DNA of 46,894 nucleotides from CABMGO01 sp964574775. Lineage in GTDB: Archaea; Nanobdellota; Nanobdellia; Pacearchaeales; GW2011-AR1. This document shows positions 21,870-29,940 of this stretch, in pieces; the stretch's first letter is position 1, and every line of letters begins with the position of its first letter. The stretch spans positions 1 through 46,894 of the forward strand of contig CAZNOS010000002.1 in the NCBI GenBank assembly GCA_964574775.1, given 5' to 3'. The notes beneath the pieces were generated by a model. That model ran no database searches. It saw nothing but the letters and a program-made list of their open reading frames with translations, and was not told the origin of the DNA. The position numbers and the translations under genes were made by a program.

Positions 21870-23762
21870 TTATCTTAATCTAATTGCTTCTAGATTTTTA
21901 GGAACGACTGTTTCGATTTTACTCATCTTGTAAACTGAGGACGCTAAATCTAGTGCCCTTGAAACTTCGCCGTGGTTGATTATAATTTTTTTTGGGCATG
22001 GTGAAACATTATTTAGGAATGCGATTAGTTCGTTTCTATATGAGTGACCAGAAAATCCTTCGACAGTTTTAACTTCGAATTTGACAGGACATTTTTCTTC
22101 TTTACCCTCAACTTGGAAAACAGCTTCCTTAAGTGTTCCTTCTTGAAGTTGTCTGCCTAATCCGTTTGGTGGTTGATAACAAACAAAACAAATTCCATTC
22201 TTCTCGTTATCTGCGAAATTTCTTAAATATTCTACGGAAGCTCCACCGACTAACATACCAGATGTTGCTAAAACTACACATGGTCCGCCTTCGATTACAA
22301 GTTTTCTTTCTTGAGCTGAACCAACTTGTTTGAAGCATTCTGCTACGAATGGATTGTTGTCTTGGAAAACAGATGAACGAACATTTCTTGATAAAAAGTC
22401 TGGATATGCTGTGTGAATTGCGTTGATATCCCAAATCATACCATCGATATAAATTGGAACATTTGGAAGTAAATTATTTCTCATTGCGTCTTCTAAAATT
22501 AACATTGTTTCTTGAGAACGACCAAGGCCTAATTCTGGAATTAAGACTTTTCCGCCTCTTGTAATAATTTTATTTATGAAATCAATTAAATCTTGTTCAA
22601 CTTCTTGTCTTGGAGGAGAGACGTTTTCTTTTCCGCCGTATGTAGATTCAATGTGTAATGTTTCTAATCTTGGAAAATATGTTGTTGCTGGTTCGAGCAA
22701 TCTGGATTTTCCGTATTTACTATCTCCAGTGTAAAGAAAATTATGCAAACCGTTTCCAATGTTGAAATGAATCATCGCGCTTCCAAGCGTGTGACCTGCG
22801 TTGTACATTGTGATTCTTATGTCGTTTGTAATATCTGTGACTTCGTTATAATCTAAACAAATTGTGTGTTTGACCATATCAGCAACGTCAGAAGATGAAA
22901 ATAATGGGGAGGAAGCTTGTTTGTAAGCTACACCAATTAAGTCGAGAGCGAGTAGTGCAGATACGTCTCTTGTTGGAGCAGTCATATAAACTGGTCCTTG
23001 ATATCCAATTTTGTACAAATAAGATAGTAATCCAGAGTGATCTAGGTGGGCGTGTGAAATTACAACTGCATCGATTGCGTCAATGCTAAATTCTGGTGCT
23101 TCGAAATGAGGATATTTATCTTGTCCTTGAGCTGAAACATCAATTCCACAATCAATTATAATTCTTGATTGGGGTGTTTGTAGTAAAAAACAACTTCGTC
23201 CGACTTGTCTACCAGATCCTAAAACAGAAACTCTAACCCATTCATCCATTTTTGTTGGGTCCCATTCTTTGTAGATTTTTTTACCAATATCATTTAAGAA
23301 TTTTTTTCTTTGATTGTTATTTAGATACAAAACAGAACGAATATTCTCTGTGATTTTGGATTTGATTGCGGGGCTTCTTTGGACGATTGGCGACCATAAT
23401 GTTGCGTCCTTTACGTCGTGCAATAAACTTCCAGCCTTACCAATTACTAGACCGGGTTTTTTTGCTTCGATTACAACAACACTTCTTGGTTGATCGAAAA
23501 GAATTTGAGTTATTTCTGCCTCTTCTGGAATTATTCTTCTGATTTCTTTCTCGGTTTTTTCTGTGTCCATTAAAATTTTTGGTTCTGCTCTTAGTTCGAC
23601 TCTTTTTTTGATTTTGTTTACAACTGCCTTAACAGCTTCGTCTCCGGTTTTTAAGAATTTTCCATCTTCCGTGTAGACAACTATGTTTGCGCCTTCAAAA
23701 TTCATTGAACTTATTGTTCCTCTCGGCAGTTCTGATTTTATTGTTTCTAAAATATCTGTCAT
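21870..23762 (-). CDS. fttA: Transcription termination factor FttA (aCPSF1), KH-MBL-beta-CASP ribonuclease
   Basis: Archaeal CPSF-like endo/exoribonuclease that cleaves nascent RNA and ends transcription. Layout: N-terminal KH-like domains (residues 1 to about 145, with GLVIGKAGSLLHD at 104-116), a metallo-beta-lactamase core starting about 175 (VSVLGSGRQVGRSC; HAHLDH at 237-242; FLYTGDSKYG) interrupted by a beta-CASP domain (about 390-520), and the C-terminal EGFSGHSYRNEL and IIINHGE segments. The length of 630 aa is standard. Together with the proteasome subunit 12 nt upstream it probably forms one transcript. The catalytic histidines and aspartates are intact. Confidence 0.95.
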   Translation of the reverse strand: MTDILETIKSELPRGTISSMNFEGANIVVYTEDGKFLKTGDEAVKAVVNKIKKRVELRAEPKILMDTEKTEKEIRRIIPEEAEITQILFDQPRSVVVIEAKKPGLVIGKAGSLLHDVKDATLWSPIVQRSPAIKSKITENIRSVLYLNNNQRKKFLNDIGKKIYKEWDPTKMDEWVRVSVLGSGRQVGRSCFLLQTPQSRIIIDCGIDVSAQGQDKYPHFEAPEFSIDAIDAVVISHAHLDHSGLLSYLYKIGYQGPVYMTAPTRDVSALLALDLIGVAYKQASSPLFSSSDVADMVKHTICLDYNEVTDITNDIRITMYNAGHTLGSAMIHFNIGNGLHNFLYTGDSKYGKSRLLEPATTYFPRLETLHIESTYGGKENVSPPRQEVEQDLIDFINKIITRGGKVLIPELGLGRSQETMLILEDAMRNNLLPNVPIYIDGMIWDINAIHTAYPDFLSRNVRSSVFQDNNPFVAECFKQVGSAQERKLVIEGGPCVVLATSGMLVGGASVEYLRNFADNEKNGICFVCYQPPNGLGRQLQEGTLKEAVFQVEGKEEKCPVKFEVKTVEGFSGHSYRNELIAFLNNVSPCPKKIIINHGEVSRALDLASSVYKMSKIETVVPKNLEAIRLR

Positions 23763-23774
23763 GTTAATTGAAAA

Positions 23775-24437
23775 TTATTGTTCTTTATAGACGGCTTCTG
23801 ATTTTTGTTTTGCAACCTGCTTTATTCCGTCTTTTGTGATCGTGAAAACATCTATACCATAACCAGATGCAGTATCTCTTTCGCTTGAAGATTTGATTGA
23901 TTCAATTGCGAGTTTAACTCCGTCTTCAACTGACATATTGGATTTGTATTGTCTTTCTAAAAAACCCAAAATGTAAGGCATTCCAGAAGAAAAATTAGCG
24001 TCATAATCAATTACGTGTTTTATACTTCCGTCTGGTCCAACAGAATAAAGTTCTGCAGTTCCGTCTTCGTTGTATCCGCCGACCATTGTTCCAGCCATAA
24101 ATGGAATCATAGATGGTTGTCTAATATTATTGTAAGCGAAAGATGCGATAAGATTTGCAGATTCTCCGACTGTAGGTCGTTTTTTGTCTTTTAGTTCTTT
24201 TAATTTTAATTGAGCTGCAATAATTTTTCTAAGCATGTCAATATCAGAAGAAACGCCAGTTCCAGATACTAAAACATAGTCAGTTATTGGAACGACTTTT
24301 AGTGTATTTTTGTCTGCGACTATTTGTCCGCCAAGAGTTGTTTTTCTATCTCCGGCCATTACTACGCCGTCTTTGCACACTATTCCGACTAAGCTTGTTC
24401 CTGAGTGCATTATGTTTTTTTGTATGTCGTTATCCAT
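23775..24437 (-). CDS. psmB: Proteasome beta subunit
   Basis: Catalytic subunit of the 20S proteasome. A 13-residue propeptide ending HSG precedes the catalytic Thr (T14 of the precursor), followed by SLVGIVCKDGVVMAGD with the Asp at mature position 17; the active-site Lys corresponds to K47 of the precursor (NTLKV). Later features are GTGVSSDIDML and GGYNEDGTAELYSVGPDGS, plus the SGYGIDVFTIT stretch near the C-terminus. Length of 220 aa is normal. No alpha subunit is in the window. It lies directly upstream of fttA. Confidence 0.96.
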   Translation of the reverse strand: MDNDIQKNIMHSGTSLVGIVCKDGVVMAGDRKTTLGGQIVADKNTLKVVPITDYVLVSGTGVSSDIDMLRKIIAAQLKLKELKDKKRPTVGESANLIASFAYNNIRQPSMIPFMAGTMVGGYNEDGTAELYSVGPDGSIKHVIDYDANFSSGMPYILGFLERQYKSNMSVEDGVKLAIESIKSSSERDTASGYGIDVFTITKDGIKQVAKQKSEAVYKEQ

Positions 24438-24520
24438 TTCAATATGTTAGAAGTAAAACCTCTAGAATCTATTATGTTTATGGTAAGTTGGTATTGTTTA
24501 TAAATGTTTTGGTGGGGTTT

Positions 24521-24853
24521 CTATGGTTTCGTAAAATTCTCTCTGAGCCAATTTCCATATAATTCTCCTAATTTATCTGGGCTATAGGGCATGTTGAAGG
24601 CTTTAAAAATAGGTACTGGTATTTTGATTCCTAATTGATTTTCAAGATTTCTAACTGTGTTATGATCCGCATGCCCCGATGGAATAACGAGAGCCTGTGC
24701 TCTTCTTTCTTCAATTATTCTAGCACAATTTGGAAGGCTATATTTGTATATAACCACTGAGTCATTTCCTAGGACTGATCGTGTGATTGAGTCAATATCT
24801 CCCATGGTCGCTTCGGTTCCTCGTTGGCGCTCGCTTACTAATATTGTTATCAT
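24521..24853 (-). CDS. Hypothetical protein, 110 aa
   Basis: Not recognised. The alternation of hydrophobic strands and helices (ITILV; VVIYKY; AQALVIPSG; KIPVPIFKAF) suggests a small Rossmann-like or flavodoxin-like alpha/beta domain; conserved-looking SGHADH stands at the end of the third strand. Residues 7-16 (SERQRGTEAT) are encoded by a distinctly GC-rich patch (about 24803-24836) unlike the flanks, perhaps a small insertion. A second ATG at residue 17 is an alternative start but would drop the first strand. It lies divergently from the aIF2-beta gene with a 100-nt spacer. Confidence 0.5.
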   Translation of the reverse strand: MITILVSERQRGTEATMGDIDSITRSVLGNDSVVIYKYSLPNCARIIEERRAQALVIPSGHADHNTVRNLENQLGIKIPVPIFKAFNMPYSPDKLGELYGNWLRENFTKP

Positions 24854-24925
24854 TTTTCTTCTTATTTAGATGCTAAAAGATGAGTATTTTTAAGTATTTA
24901 TGTTTCCATTTCATATAAGAAACCC

Positions 24926-24933
24926 TTAAAAAG
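24926..24933 (+). promoter_or_regulatory. TATA box for aIF2-beta
   Basis: TTAAAAAG, preceded by a C-rich base run, beginning 28 nt before the ATG at 24954: leaderless spacing. Confidence 0.6.
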
Positions 24934-24953
24934 CCCCGTATTTTCTATGGATT

Positions 24954-25361
24954 ATGGCAGATGATTATGAAAAATTGTTGGGTGAGGCGTTTGAGAAGGT
25001 TAAGCCGTGTGAATTCTGTGATAGATTTGAGGTAAAAAAAGCTGAGGGTATGCATGAGGGAAATAAGACTATCGTTACTAATTTTTGTCAGATTGCTGGT
25101 TGTTTAAGAAGAAAGCCGGAGCATTTGGCTAAGTTTTTGCTTGGGGAGCTTGCTTCGCCGGGTAATATTGATGGAGATCGTTTGGTTTTAACTAGGAAGT
25201 TGACTTCTGTTCAGATAAATGAAAAAATAGAGAAGTATTCGAATTTATTTGTTAAGTGTTCCAATTGTGGCAAGCCGGACACGGAGATAGTTAAGGAAGG
25301 CGCGCAATCCTTTTTGAAGTGTATGGCGTGTGGAACAAAGAAGATCGTTCATGATCTTTAG
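24954..25361 (+). CDS. Translation initiation factor aIF2 subunit beta
   Basis: Part of the heterotrimeric aIF2 that brings initiator Met-tRNA to the ribosome. The core reads EGNKTIVTNFCQIAGCLRRKP, then HLAKFLLGELASPGNIDGDRLVLTRK, then a zinc ribbon with C102, C105, C123 and C126 (CSNC and CMAC) including the hallmark KPDTEI. The length of 135 aa is normal for archaea. Two extra Cys pairs (C19/C22 and C45/C50) in the N-terminal half are not typical of the family. The DUF5679 gene follows 46 nt later with its own GGAGG. Confidence 0.93.
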   Translation: MADDYEKLLGEAFEKVKPCEFCDRFEVKKAEGMHEGNKTIVTNFCQIAGCLRRKPEHLAKFLLGELASPGNIDGDRLVLTRKLTSVQINEKIEKYSNLFVKCSNCGKPDTEIVKEGAQSFLKCMACGTKKIVHDL

Positions 25362-25407
25362 GATAAAAATTGATAATGAAAATTAAATATAAAACGGAGG
25401 TTAAAAA

Positions 25408-25596
25408 ATGGATGCAAGATGTATGAAGTGTAAGGCACAGAAAGAAATGGCTGGAGCTGAAATGACAAAGACTTCTAGAGGAGGCTTTATGGCAAAAGGA
25501 AAATGCAAGGACTGCGGATGCGGAATGTGCAAGATCATGTCACAAGTCGATGCTGAGAAGGCTATGAAGTCTGGAGTAGCTAAAAAAGCATTTTAA
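25408..25596 (+). CDS. DUF5679-like small zinc-ribbon protein
   Basis: A 62-residue protein with two knuckles, CMKC (5-8) and CKDCGCGMC (about 33-41), fitting the DUF5679 family of uncharacterised archaeal and bacterial zinc-binding proteins. The TSRGGFMAKGKC centre is typical. It is basic and ends VAKKAF. A GGAGG sits a few bases before the ATG (about 25396-25400), so it is probably translated from the aIF2-beta transcript or its own leadered mRNA. A hairpin with T-run follows the stop. RNA or ribosome association would fit but is not shown. Confidence 0.75.
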   Translation: MDARCMKCKAQKEMAGAEMTKTSRGGFMAKGKCKDCGCGMCKIMSQVDAEKAMKSGVAKKAF

Positions 25597-25609
25597 TTAT
25601 TTTTAATTA

Positions 25610-25640
25610 ATCCGCTTTAATTTTTGTAGCGGATTTTTTC
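25610..25640 (+). terminator. Hairpin terminator after DUF5679 gene
   Basis: ATCCGCT (25610-25616) pairs with AGCGGAT (25628-25634) across an 11-nt T-rich loop, followed by a T-run. The opposing gene's stop codon (25617-25619) lies inside the loop, so the terminator overlaps the 3' end of the convergent metalloprotease gene. Confidence 0.6.
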
Positions 25641-26432
25641 TTTTTTATTCTGTTTTATTTTTTCTATTTGTTGTGGTGTCATATTTGTTCCTTCGCGTAA
25701 CCACCTGTTCTCCGAGTCATATGTGGGAGAAGACATTATGTTTATATAATTTGTACTATTAGCGGGCATGTGCCCCAATCCACACGTGTGGTCAATTTCG
25801 TGCTCGAGAACCCGAGCAACTATTCTGTCTGGATTTAAATCCGAATGGTCCCTTATTAAATCATTTATACCAGAGAATAGATATACGGATTTTCCACTCT
25901 TGAATCCAGAGGCTATACGATTGCCACGCAACAGAGGGCTTACTTCTCTTTCGAAAACTTCTTTTTCTGCCTCTTCCCTAGTTATGTTTTTATCGTTTTT
26001 TGTCATACTTATTAGTCCATTCATTTTTCCAACATAGCTACCTTGTCCAGCATCACTCAAATATTCTTGCCAATTTGTATTCAAATATTCTGGAGAAGTG
26101 TAAATTCCAACGAAATTTTGATTATCTCTCTCGGTCAATAATCTGGTTGTTTCGTCTACAAAATTAAATTTAACAGCAATTCCTTGTGCTTTGTATACAT
26201 CTTCTATTCTCGTTACTATTTGTTGCCAGACACCATGATTTGGTTTTTCATAGAATTCGCTACTTAGGTAATCTTCCGGTATTTGATCTACACAAAAATT
26301 CATCTGTAGGGAATGTGTTTCTGCGGTTGGTACATTTGTTCTTGTTTCTTCGGCTCTAGAAGTGTGTATCGGCGTTACTGCCGTTAGTAAAGAGAGTCCC
26401 AGTATTTGTAATAATTTTGATGTCTTTTCCAT
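25617..26432 (-). CDS. Secreted metzincin-type zinc metalloprotease
   Basis: Signal peptide (about 1-27: basic MEKTSK, hydrophobic LLQILGLSLLTAVTP, then HTSRAEE). The full metzincin zinc site HEIDHTCGLGH is at 211-221, with the downstream Met-turn NIMSS (231-235), which together define metzincins. Only three cysteines occur in the whole chain. About 180 residues precede the zinc helix. It is preceded 12 nt upstream by a 190-aa gene, probably cotranscribed. It likely cleaves extracellular or cell-surface proteins. The subfamily is unclear; it lacks archaemetzincin's extra Cys4 zinc site. Confidence 0.82.
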   Translation of the reverse strand: MEKTSKLLQILGLSLLTAVTPIHTSRAEETRTNVPTAETHSLQMNFCVDQIPEDYLSSEFYEKPNHGVWQQIVTRIEDVYKAQGIAVKFNFVDETTRLLTERDNQNFVGIYTSPEYLNTNWQEYLSDAGQGSYVGKMNGLISMTKNDKNITREEAEKEVFEREVSPLLRGNRIASGFKSGKSVYLFSGINDLIRDHSDLNPDRIVARVLEHEIDHTCGLGHMPANSTNYINIMSSPTYDSENRWLREGTNMTPQQIEKIKQNKKEKIRYKN

Positions 26433-26444
26433 GTTATTTGTAAT

Positions 26445-27017
26445 TCATTTTTTAGGAACTTTTTTTCTAGATGATTTCCAATTTAGATAAGCATGAGTAT
26501 TGTTGACAAAGTGAAGTGAGTGATGTGTGCCTTGTTGAATTGCGTTTTCTGGATGTTCTCTTTTGAATTCATTTAACCAGTCTATGAAAATATTAAGATA
26601 TTGGTTCCACTGTTGGCTTTGTGTTAAGTGGCTTAGTATTTTTTCAGAAGTTATTTCTTCTGTTAGTTGTTTTTTTATGTCTTCGTCGTTTATTACAAAA
26701 GTATCTAATCCCGAAAAACATGAATTTGTTCTACTAGTTAAACAACCTATGGGGGTATAAAATAATTTCATTTCTTCTTCGCTATGATTTTTATAATTTG
26801 GTTCAAAATATGCTTCTCTTGAGCAGGTTATTGCAAGGTCTCCAAATTGGTTTCTGTAGCGGAAATGGTCTGATGGATGGTCTTTTGTGTATCTTAAGTT
26901 GCCAAGCCATAAAATCACCGGAAGAACCATTTCTATATCTGGCGTATTTTTTCGTCTGGAAAACACGGGTTCTTCCAACTTAAACATACAATCTGATAGT
27001 TCTATTTTTGTTTGCAT
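26445..27017 (-). CDS. Hypothetical protein, 190 aa, upstream of metzincin
   Basis: No family recognised. Soluble-looking, with many aromatic and His residues, four cysteines spread over the chain and no signal peptide or membrane helix. The middle contains GDLAITCSREAYFEP, the second half is helical and Trp-rich (QSQQWNQYLNIFIDWLNEFK), and the end is basic (SSRKKVPKK). It stands 12 nt before the metzincin gene and is probably in the same transcript. As it lacks an export signal, it is unlikely to be a secreted partner; a regulatory or accessory role would be a guess. Confidence 0.55.
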   Translation of the reverse strand: MQTKIELSDCMFKLEEPVFSRRKNTPDIEMVLPVILWLGNLRYTKDHPSDHFRYRNQFGDLAITCSREAYFEPNYKNHSEEEMKLFYTPIGCLTSRTNSCFSGLDTFVINDEDIKKQLTEEITSEKILSHLTQSQQWNQYLNIFIDWLNEFKREHPENAIQQGTHHSLHFVNNTHAYLNWKSSRKKVPKK

Positions 27018-27075
27018 GTAGAATGGAGCAGTTTATATCTTTTTAAATTTTGCTATAGTTGTTACTTTCAAGTTA

Positions 27076-27957
27076 TTACATTTTCTTTAGAATTTCAATT
27101 CGCTTCTCTAGTGGAGGATGTGTTGAAAATAATTCTTGCGCTTTGTTTGGTTTTGCGATGAATAGTGGTGAAATAGATCCAGAAACTTTCATCTCTGAAT
27201 TTGATTTTATTTTTGTTAAAGCGTTAATTAATCCAGTTGGAGTTCTCGTGAATTTAACGGCAGTTGCGTCTGCAGAGTATTCTCTTTTTCTTGATATTGC
27301 AAGTTGAACTAGTGCGGTTACGATTGGTGCTAAAATTGCTAAAGCTATTCCTATTACTAAAAATATAGCGCCGGATTTTCCCCTATTATCATCTCCTCCC
27401 TTAAACCATAGGCTTCTCAAGAATATTTGTGCGACGATTGAAATCATGCCGACTAAAATTGCAGTTAGAGTCATAAATCTAATATCGTAGTTTGCGACGT
27501 GAGAAAGTTCGTGGGATAAAACTCCTTCGAGTTCTTGTTTGTTGAGTTTTTCTAGGGCGCCGGTTGTTACGCAAATTACTGCGTGTTTTGGATCTCGACC
27601 AGTTGCAAAAGCGTTGATTTGCGGATTGTTCATTACGTATAGTTGAGGCATTGGAAGTCCAGATGCTAAAGTTAATCCTTCGACTATGTCGTAAAATTGT
27701 TTGTGTTGGTGAGGATTTGCTTTAATCGCGCCGACAGATGCGAGTGCGATTTTGTCTGACGAATAATAACTTACTAAAGAATAAATTGTTGTGAAAATTA
27801 TTGCCATTATTAAAATTACAAAGGCATCTAGTTCGGAAAAGGCTCGTGCGATTGAATAAATCAATGCGACCAGAACGGCGCCGACTAGTCCGATTAGTAA
27901 AATAGAACTTCGCTTGTTTCTCGCTATTTGATCATAAAATGAAATTCGTTCTGCCAT
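27076..27957 (-). CDS. htpX: Protease HtpX homologue (M48)
   Basis: Membrane zinc metalloprotease involved in quality control of membrane proteins. Two N-terminal helices (about 18-37 and 45-63), then the M48 domain: NPQINAFATGRDP, the zinc motif HELSH (149-153) and a conserved RKREYSADATAVK with the third ligand Glu (about 222-234). Two more membrane helices lie at about 160-180 and 193-213. The ending STHPPLEKRIE is a family signature. 293 aa is typical. LemA, its usual genomic companion, is encoded about 1 kb upstream on the same strand. Confidence 0.95.
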   Translation of the reverse strand: MAERISFYDQIARNKRSSILLIGLVGAVLVALIYSIARAFSELDAFVILIMAIIFTTIYSLVSYYSSDKIALASVGAIKANPHQHKQFYDIVEGLTLASGLPMPQLYVMNNPQINAFATGRDPKHAVICVTTGALEKLNKQELEGVLSHELSHVANYDIRFMTLTAILVGMISIVAQIFLRSLWFKGGDDNRGKSGAIFLVIGIALAILAPIVTALVQLAISRKREYSADATAVKFTRTPTGLINALTKIKSNSEMKVSGSISPLFIAKPNKAQELFSTHPPLEKRIEILKKM

Positions 27958-27990
27958 CTTTTAATTAATTAAATTATTCGAGTTTTTAAG
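27942..27990. repeat. 49-bp direct repeat, copy 1 (htpX promoter and first codons)
   Basis: Nearly identical (48 of 49 bases) to 28483-28531. This copy spans the first five codons of htpX (from 27957) and its promoter, including the minus-strand CTTAAAAACTCG element. Confidence 0.9.
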
Positions 27991-28025
27991 TGCTTCGACT
28001 CATCTGCGGTGAAAGGGCTTGGGGA

Positions 28026-28436
28026 CTATTTTCCGCGTCCAAAGATAATGTGGAATAAAATTGAAAGGGCAATCATAAAGAGTCCAAAAATTGCAACTAG
28101 ATTGTTTCGGGATATTAGTGATGTTGTCATGCTTATGAATATTAAAAATAGAAGAACGCCTTGCATTATTGCTGTTTTTTTATAATAGTAATCATAGACT
28201 CCTCTTCTTCCTACAACTAACAGCTTTCTAATATAAACTCCCTCAATCAAATATATCGTTCCGGTTAAAATAAGAGTTGTATATAATGTAATTGTAGATA
28301 TTAATGTTAATGTATAGTTAAGAAAGTTGAATATTTTGGGAATTACAAAGAAAAAAAATATGACTATTCCACTGCCATAAAATAATCTTATTCTGGTTTT
28401 GTCTAATAACTTGAATAATTTTTCTTTATCTTGCAT
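28026..28436 (-). CDS. Hypothetical membrane protein, 136 aa, four helices
   Basis: Four predicted membrane helices (about 18-33, 38-60, 88-106 and 110-132) with short basic loops, and a cytoplasmic start rich in Lys and Asp (QDKEKLFKLLDKTRIRLFYG). There are no cysteines or other obvious catalytic residues. No family recognised. It lies between htpX and lemA on the same strand and is preceded by a copy of the htpX promoter (28483-28531), so it is probably expressed with the same signals. A membrane partner of HtpX/LemA is plausible from context only. Confidence 0.6.
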   Translation of the reverse strand: MQDKEKLFKLLDKTRIRLFYGSGIVIFFFFVIPKIFNFLNYTLTLISTITLYTTLILTGTIYLIEGVYIRKLLVVGRRGVYDYYYKKTAIMQGVLLFLIFISMTTSLISRNNLVAIFGLFMIALSILFHIIFGRGK

Positions 28437-28482
28437 AATTTATTTGAGAAAAGGATATTTATTAAAGTTACTAATCAAACTT

Positions 28483-28531
28483 AAATTCGTTCTACCATCT
28501 TTTAATTAATTAAATTATTCGAGTTTTTAAG
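28483..28531. repeat. 49-bp direct repeat, copy 2 (duplicated htpX promoter)
   Basis: Copy of 27942-27990 with one difference. On the minus strand it carries the same promoter plus a truncated reading frame, ATG GTA GAA CGA ATT TAA (MVERI, stop), against MAERI in htpX, ending 46 nt before the ATG of the 136-aa membrane protein. It now serves as that gene's likely promoter with a five-codon leader. Confidence 0.85.
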
Positions 28532-28585
28532 AGTTATGATTATCAGTATAGCAATTTATTTAAATCTATTATTAATCAAAATTGA

Positions 28586-28876
28586 ATGCCTGCACCAAAA
28601 AGAACTTTCAGGGAATATGATTTGGGTTTACACGAAGTGATGGCTTCAGAAAATCGGGTTGCGAACAGAAGGGCCCTGGCTGCGAGAGAGTCGTGTTTTG
28701 ATTCTTATGTTAGACCTGTACTTGTTGGACTTGGACTTGTAGCAATTACTGATCTTTCTCGAATGGCCGCAATAGAAAATAAAGAGTGGCTCGAAAGAAA
28801 GTGTGAACAAGTTTATTCTTTTATTGGGATTCCGATGTCGTCACCATACGAAGAAGTAACAGAAATTTTAGATTGA
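28586..28876 (+). CDS. Hypothetical protein, 96 aa, single membrane segment
   Basis: Unrecognised. Basic, helical N-terminus (APKRTFREYDLGLHEV; NRVANRRALAARES), a hydrophobic stretch YVRPVLVGLGLVAITDL at about 41-57 that may be a membrane anchor, and an acidic C-terminus. Two cysteines. A TTTATTTAAAT element lies about 30 nt before the ATG, supporting the start and an independent promoter. It is convergent with lemA with only 19 nt between stops. Function unknown. Confidence 0.5.
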   Translation: MPAPKRTFREYDLGLHEVMASENRVANRRALAARESCFDSYVRPVLVGLGLVAITDLSRMAAIENKEWLERKCEQVYSFIGIPMSSPYEEVTEILD

Positions 28877-28895
28877 GAAAATATTTATAATTTAA

Positions 28896-29447
28896 TTAAA
28901 ACTTAACGACAGGTGTCTTTCGTTCAACTTCAGTTATTTTCAAATACTCTTTTTGTTTTTTACTAAACATTTTTGCGAACATATTTCCTGGGAATGTACT
29001 AAACAAGTTATCGTATTCTAAAATAGAGTCGTTGAAATATTGTCTTGAATATGCGATTTTGTCTTCAGTAGAAGCCAATTCATTTTGAAGTTGGATAAAA
29101 TTCTCGTTTGCTTTAAGATTTGGATAGTTTTCTGCGATTGCGAATAATCTTCCTAGCGCGCCTTCAAGTTTCTGGTCTGCTTTGATTTTGTTTCCAACGC
29201 CTTTCGCTCCGACAAGTGCTTTTCTTGCATCAGTCACTTCAGTTATAACAGATTTCTCGTGTTTCATAAAACCCTTTACGGATTCCATCAAGTTTGGAAT
29301 TAAATCTGCTCGTCTTTTGAGTTGAACGTCGATTTGTGAAGAAGAATTCTCGATTCTGTTTTCAAGAAGTGCGAATCTGTTATAATAAGAAATAAAAGTT
29401 ATTCCTATTAAAATTACTATACCCCCAATTATCCACCAAATTACCAT
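28896..29447 (-). CDS. lemA: LemA family protein
   Basis: One N-terminal membrane helix (about 4-21), then a helical-bundle domain with the family segments YNRFALLENRIENSSSQIDVQLKRRADLIPNLMESVKGF, ENYPNLKANENFIQLQNELASTEDKIAYSRQYFNDS and LFSTFPGNMFAKMF. All are strongly conserved in LemA proteins, which are membrane-associated scaffolds of unknown detail and are often linked with HtpX. Length 183 aa is normal. htpX lies downstream on the same strand, with one small membrane protein between. Confidence 0.95.
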   Translation of the reverse strand: MVIWWIIGGIVILIGITFISYYNRFALLENRIENSSSQIDVQLKRRADLIPNLMESVKGFMKHEKSVITEVTDARKALVGAKGVGNKIKADQKLEGALGRLFAIAENYPNLKANENFIQLQNELASTEDKIAYSRQYFNDSILEYDNLFSTFPGNMFAKMFSKKQKEYLKITEVERKTPVVKF

Positions 29448-29536
29448 GTTTTAATTTATGAAAACTTCTTTATAAATCTTGTGCCGATTTTTTAGAGAAT
29501 AGGCAAACTTAAAAAGAGCTGAGAAATTATTATTTT

Positions 29537-29905
29537 ATGAAAGTCTGGGTTAAGATTTTGATTGCAGTAGTGATCCTAGTAGTGTTGGCTTGGGGGTTGA
29601 TGTTTATATTTGATTCTTCTATTTCTGGGAATGTAATACTTGGTGAAAGTTCTATGGAAGATTTTGTTTCTTGTTTAAGTGATAAGGAGATTGTTCTTTT
29701 CGGATTTAATGGGAATCCGCAAGTTGAGGCACAATTGGTCTTGTTTGAAAACTATTCAAGCAGTGTGAGTTATGTTGATTGTCGGATTAATCCTGAAAGT
29801 TGTGTAGGAGTTATTGTTCATCCTTCTTGGAAAATTGAAGGCAGAATTGTTTCTAGCGGTCTTTCTTTAAGAATGTTGTCTCAGCTTTCTGGATGCGGAT
29901 TATAG
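29537..29905 (+). CDS. Membrane-anchored degenerate thioredoxin-like protein
   Basis: N-terminal membrane helix (about 5-25), then a domain matching the thioredoxin-like module found with VKOR-type proteins: an FVSCLSDK start (C46), a strand ending VLFGF, YVDC (C82), ESC (C89), a cis-Pro-like VHPSW and the ending LSQLSGC (C120). The active-site WCPHC is replaced by FNGNP (57-61), so the redox Cys pair is absent while the outer structural cysteines remain. It therefore probably lacks oxidoreductase activity and may bind clients or a partner outside the cell. Stand-alone gene. Confidence 0.7.
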   Translation: MKVWVKILIAVVILVVLAWGLMFIFDSSISGNVILGESSMEDFVSCLSDKEIVLFGFNGNPQVEAQLVLFENYSSSVSYVDCRINPESCVGVIVHPSWKIEGRIVSSGLSLRMLSQLSGCGL

Positions 29906-29910
29906 TAAAA

Positions 29911-29918
29911 TTTATAAA
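29911..29918 (+). promoter_or_regulatory. TATA box of the isc operon
   Basis: TTTATAAA beginning 30 nt before the ATG at 29941. An 8-bp palindrome TGTTAACA (29928-29935) lies between it and the start codon and could be an operator for the HTH protein encoded first in the operon. Confidence 0.6.
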
Positions 29919-29940
29919 GTAAACTATTGTTAACATTCTT

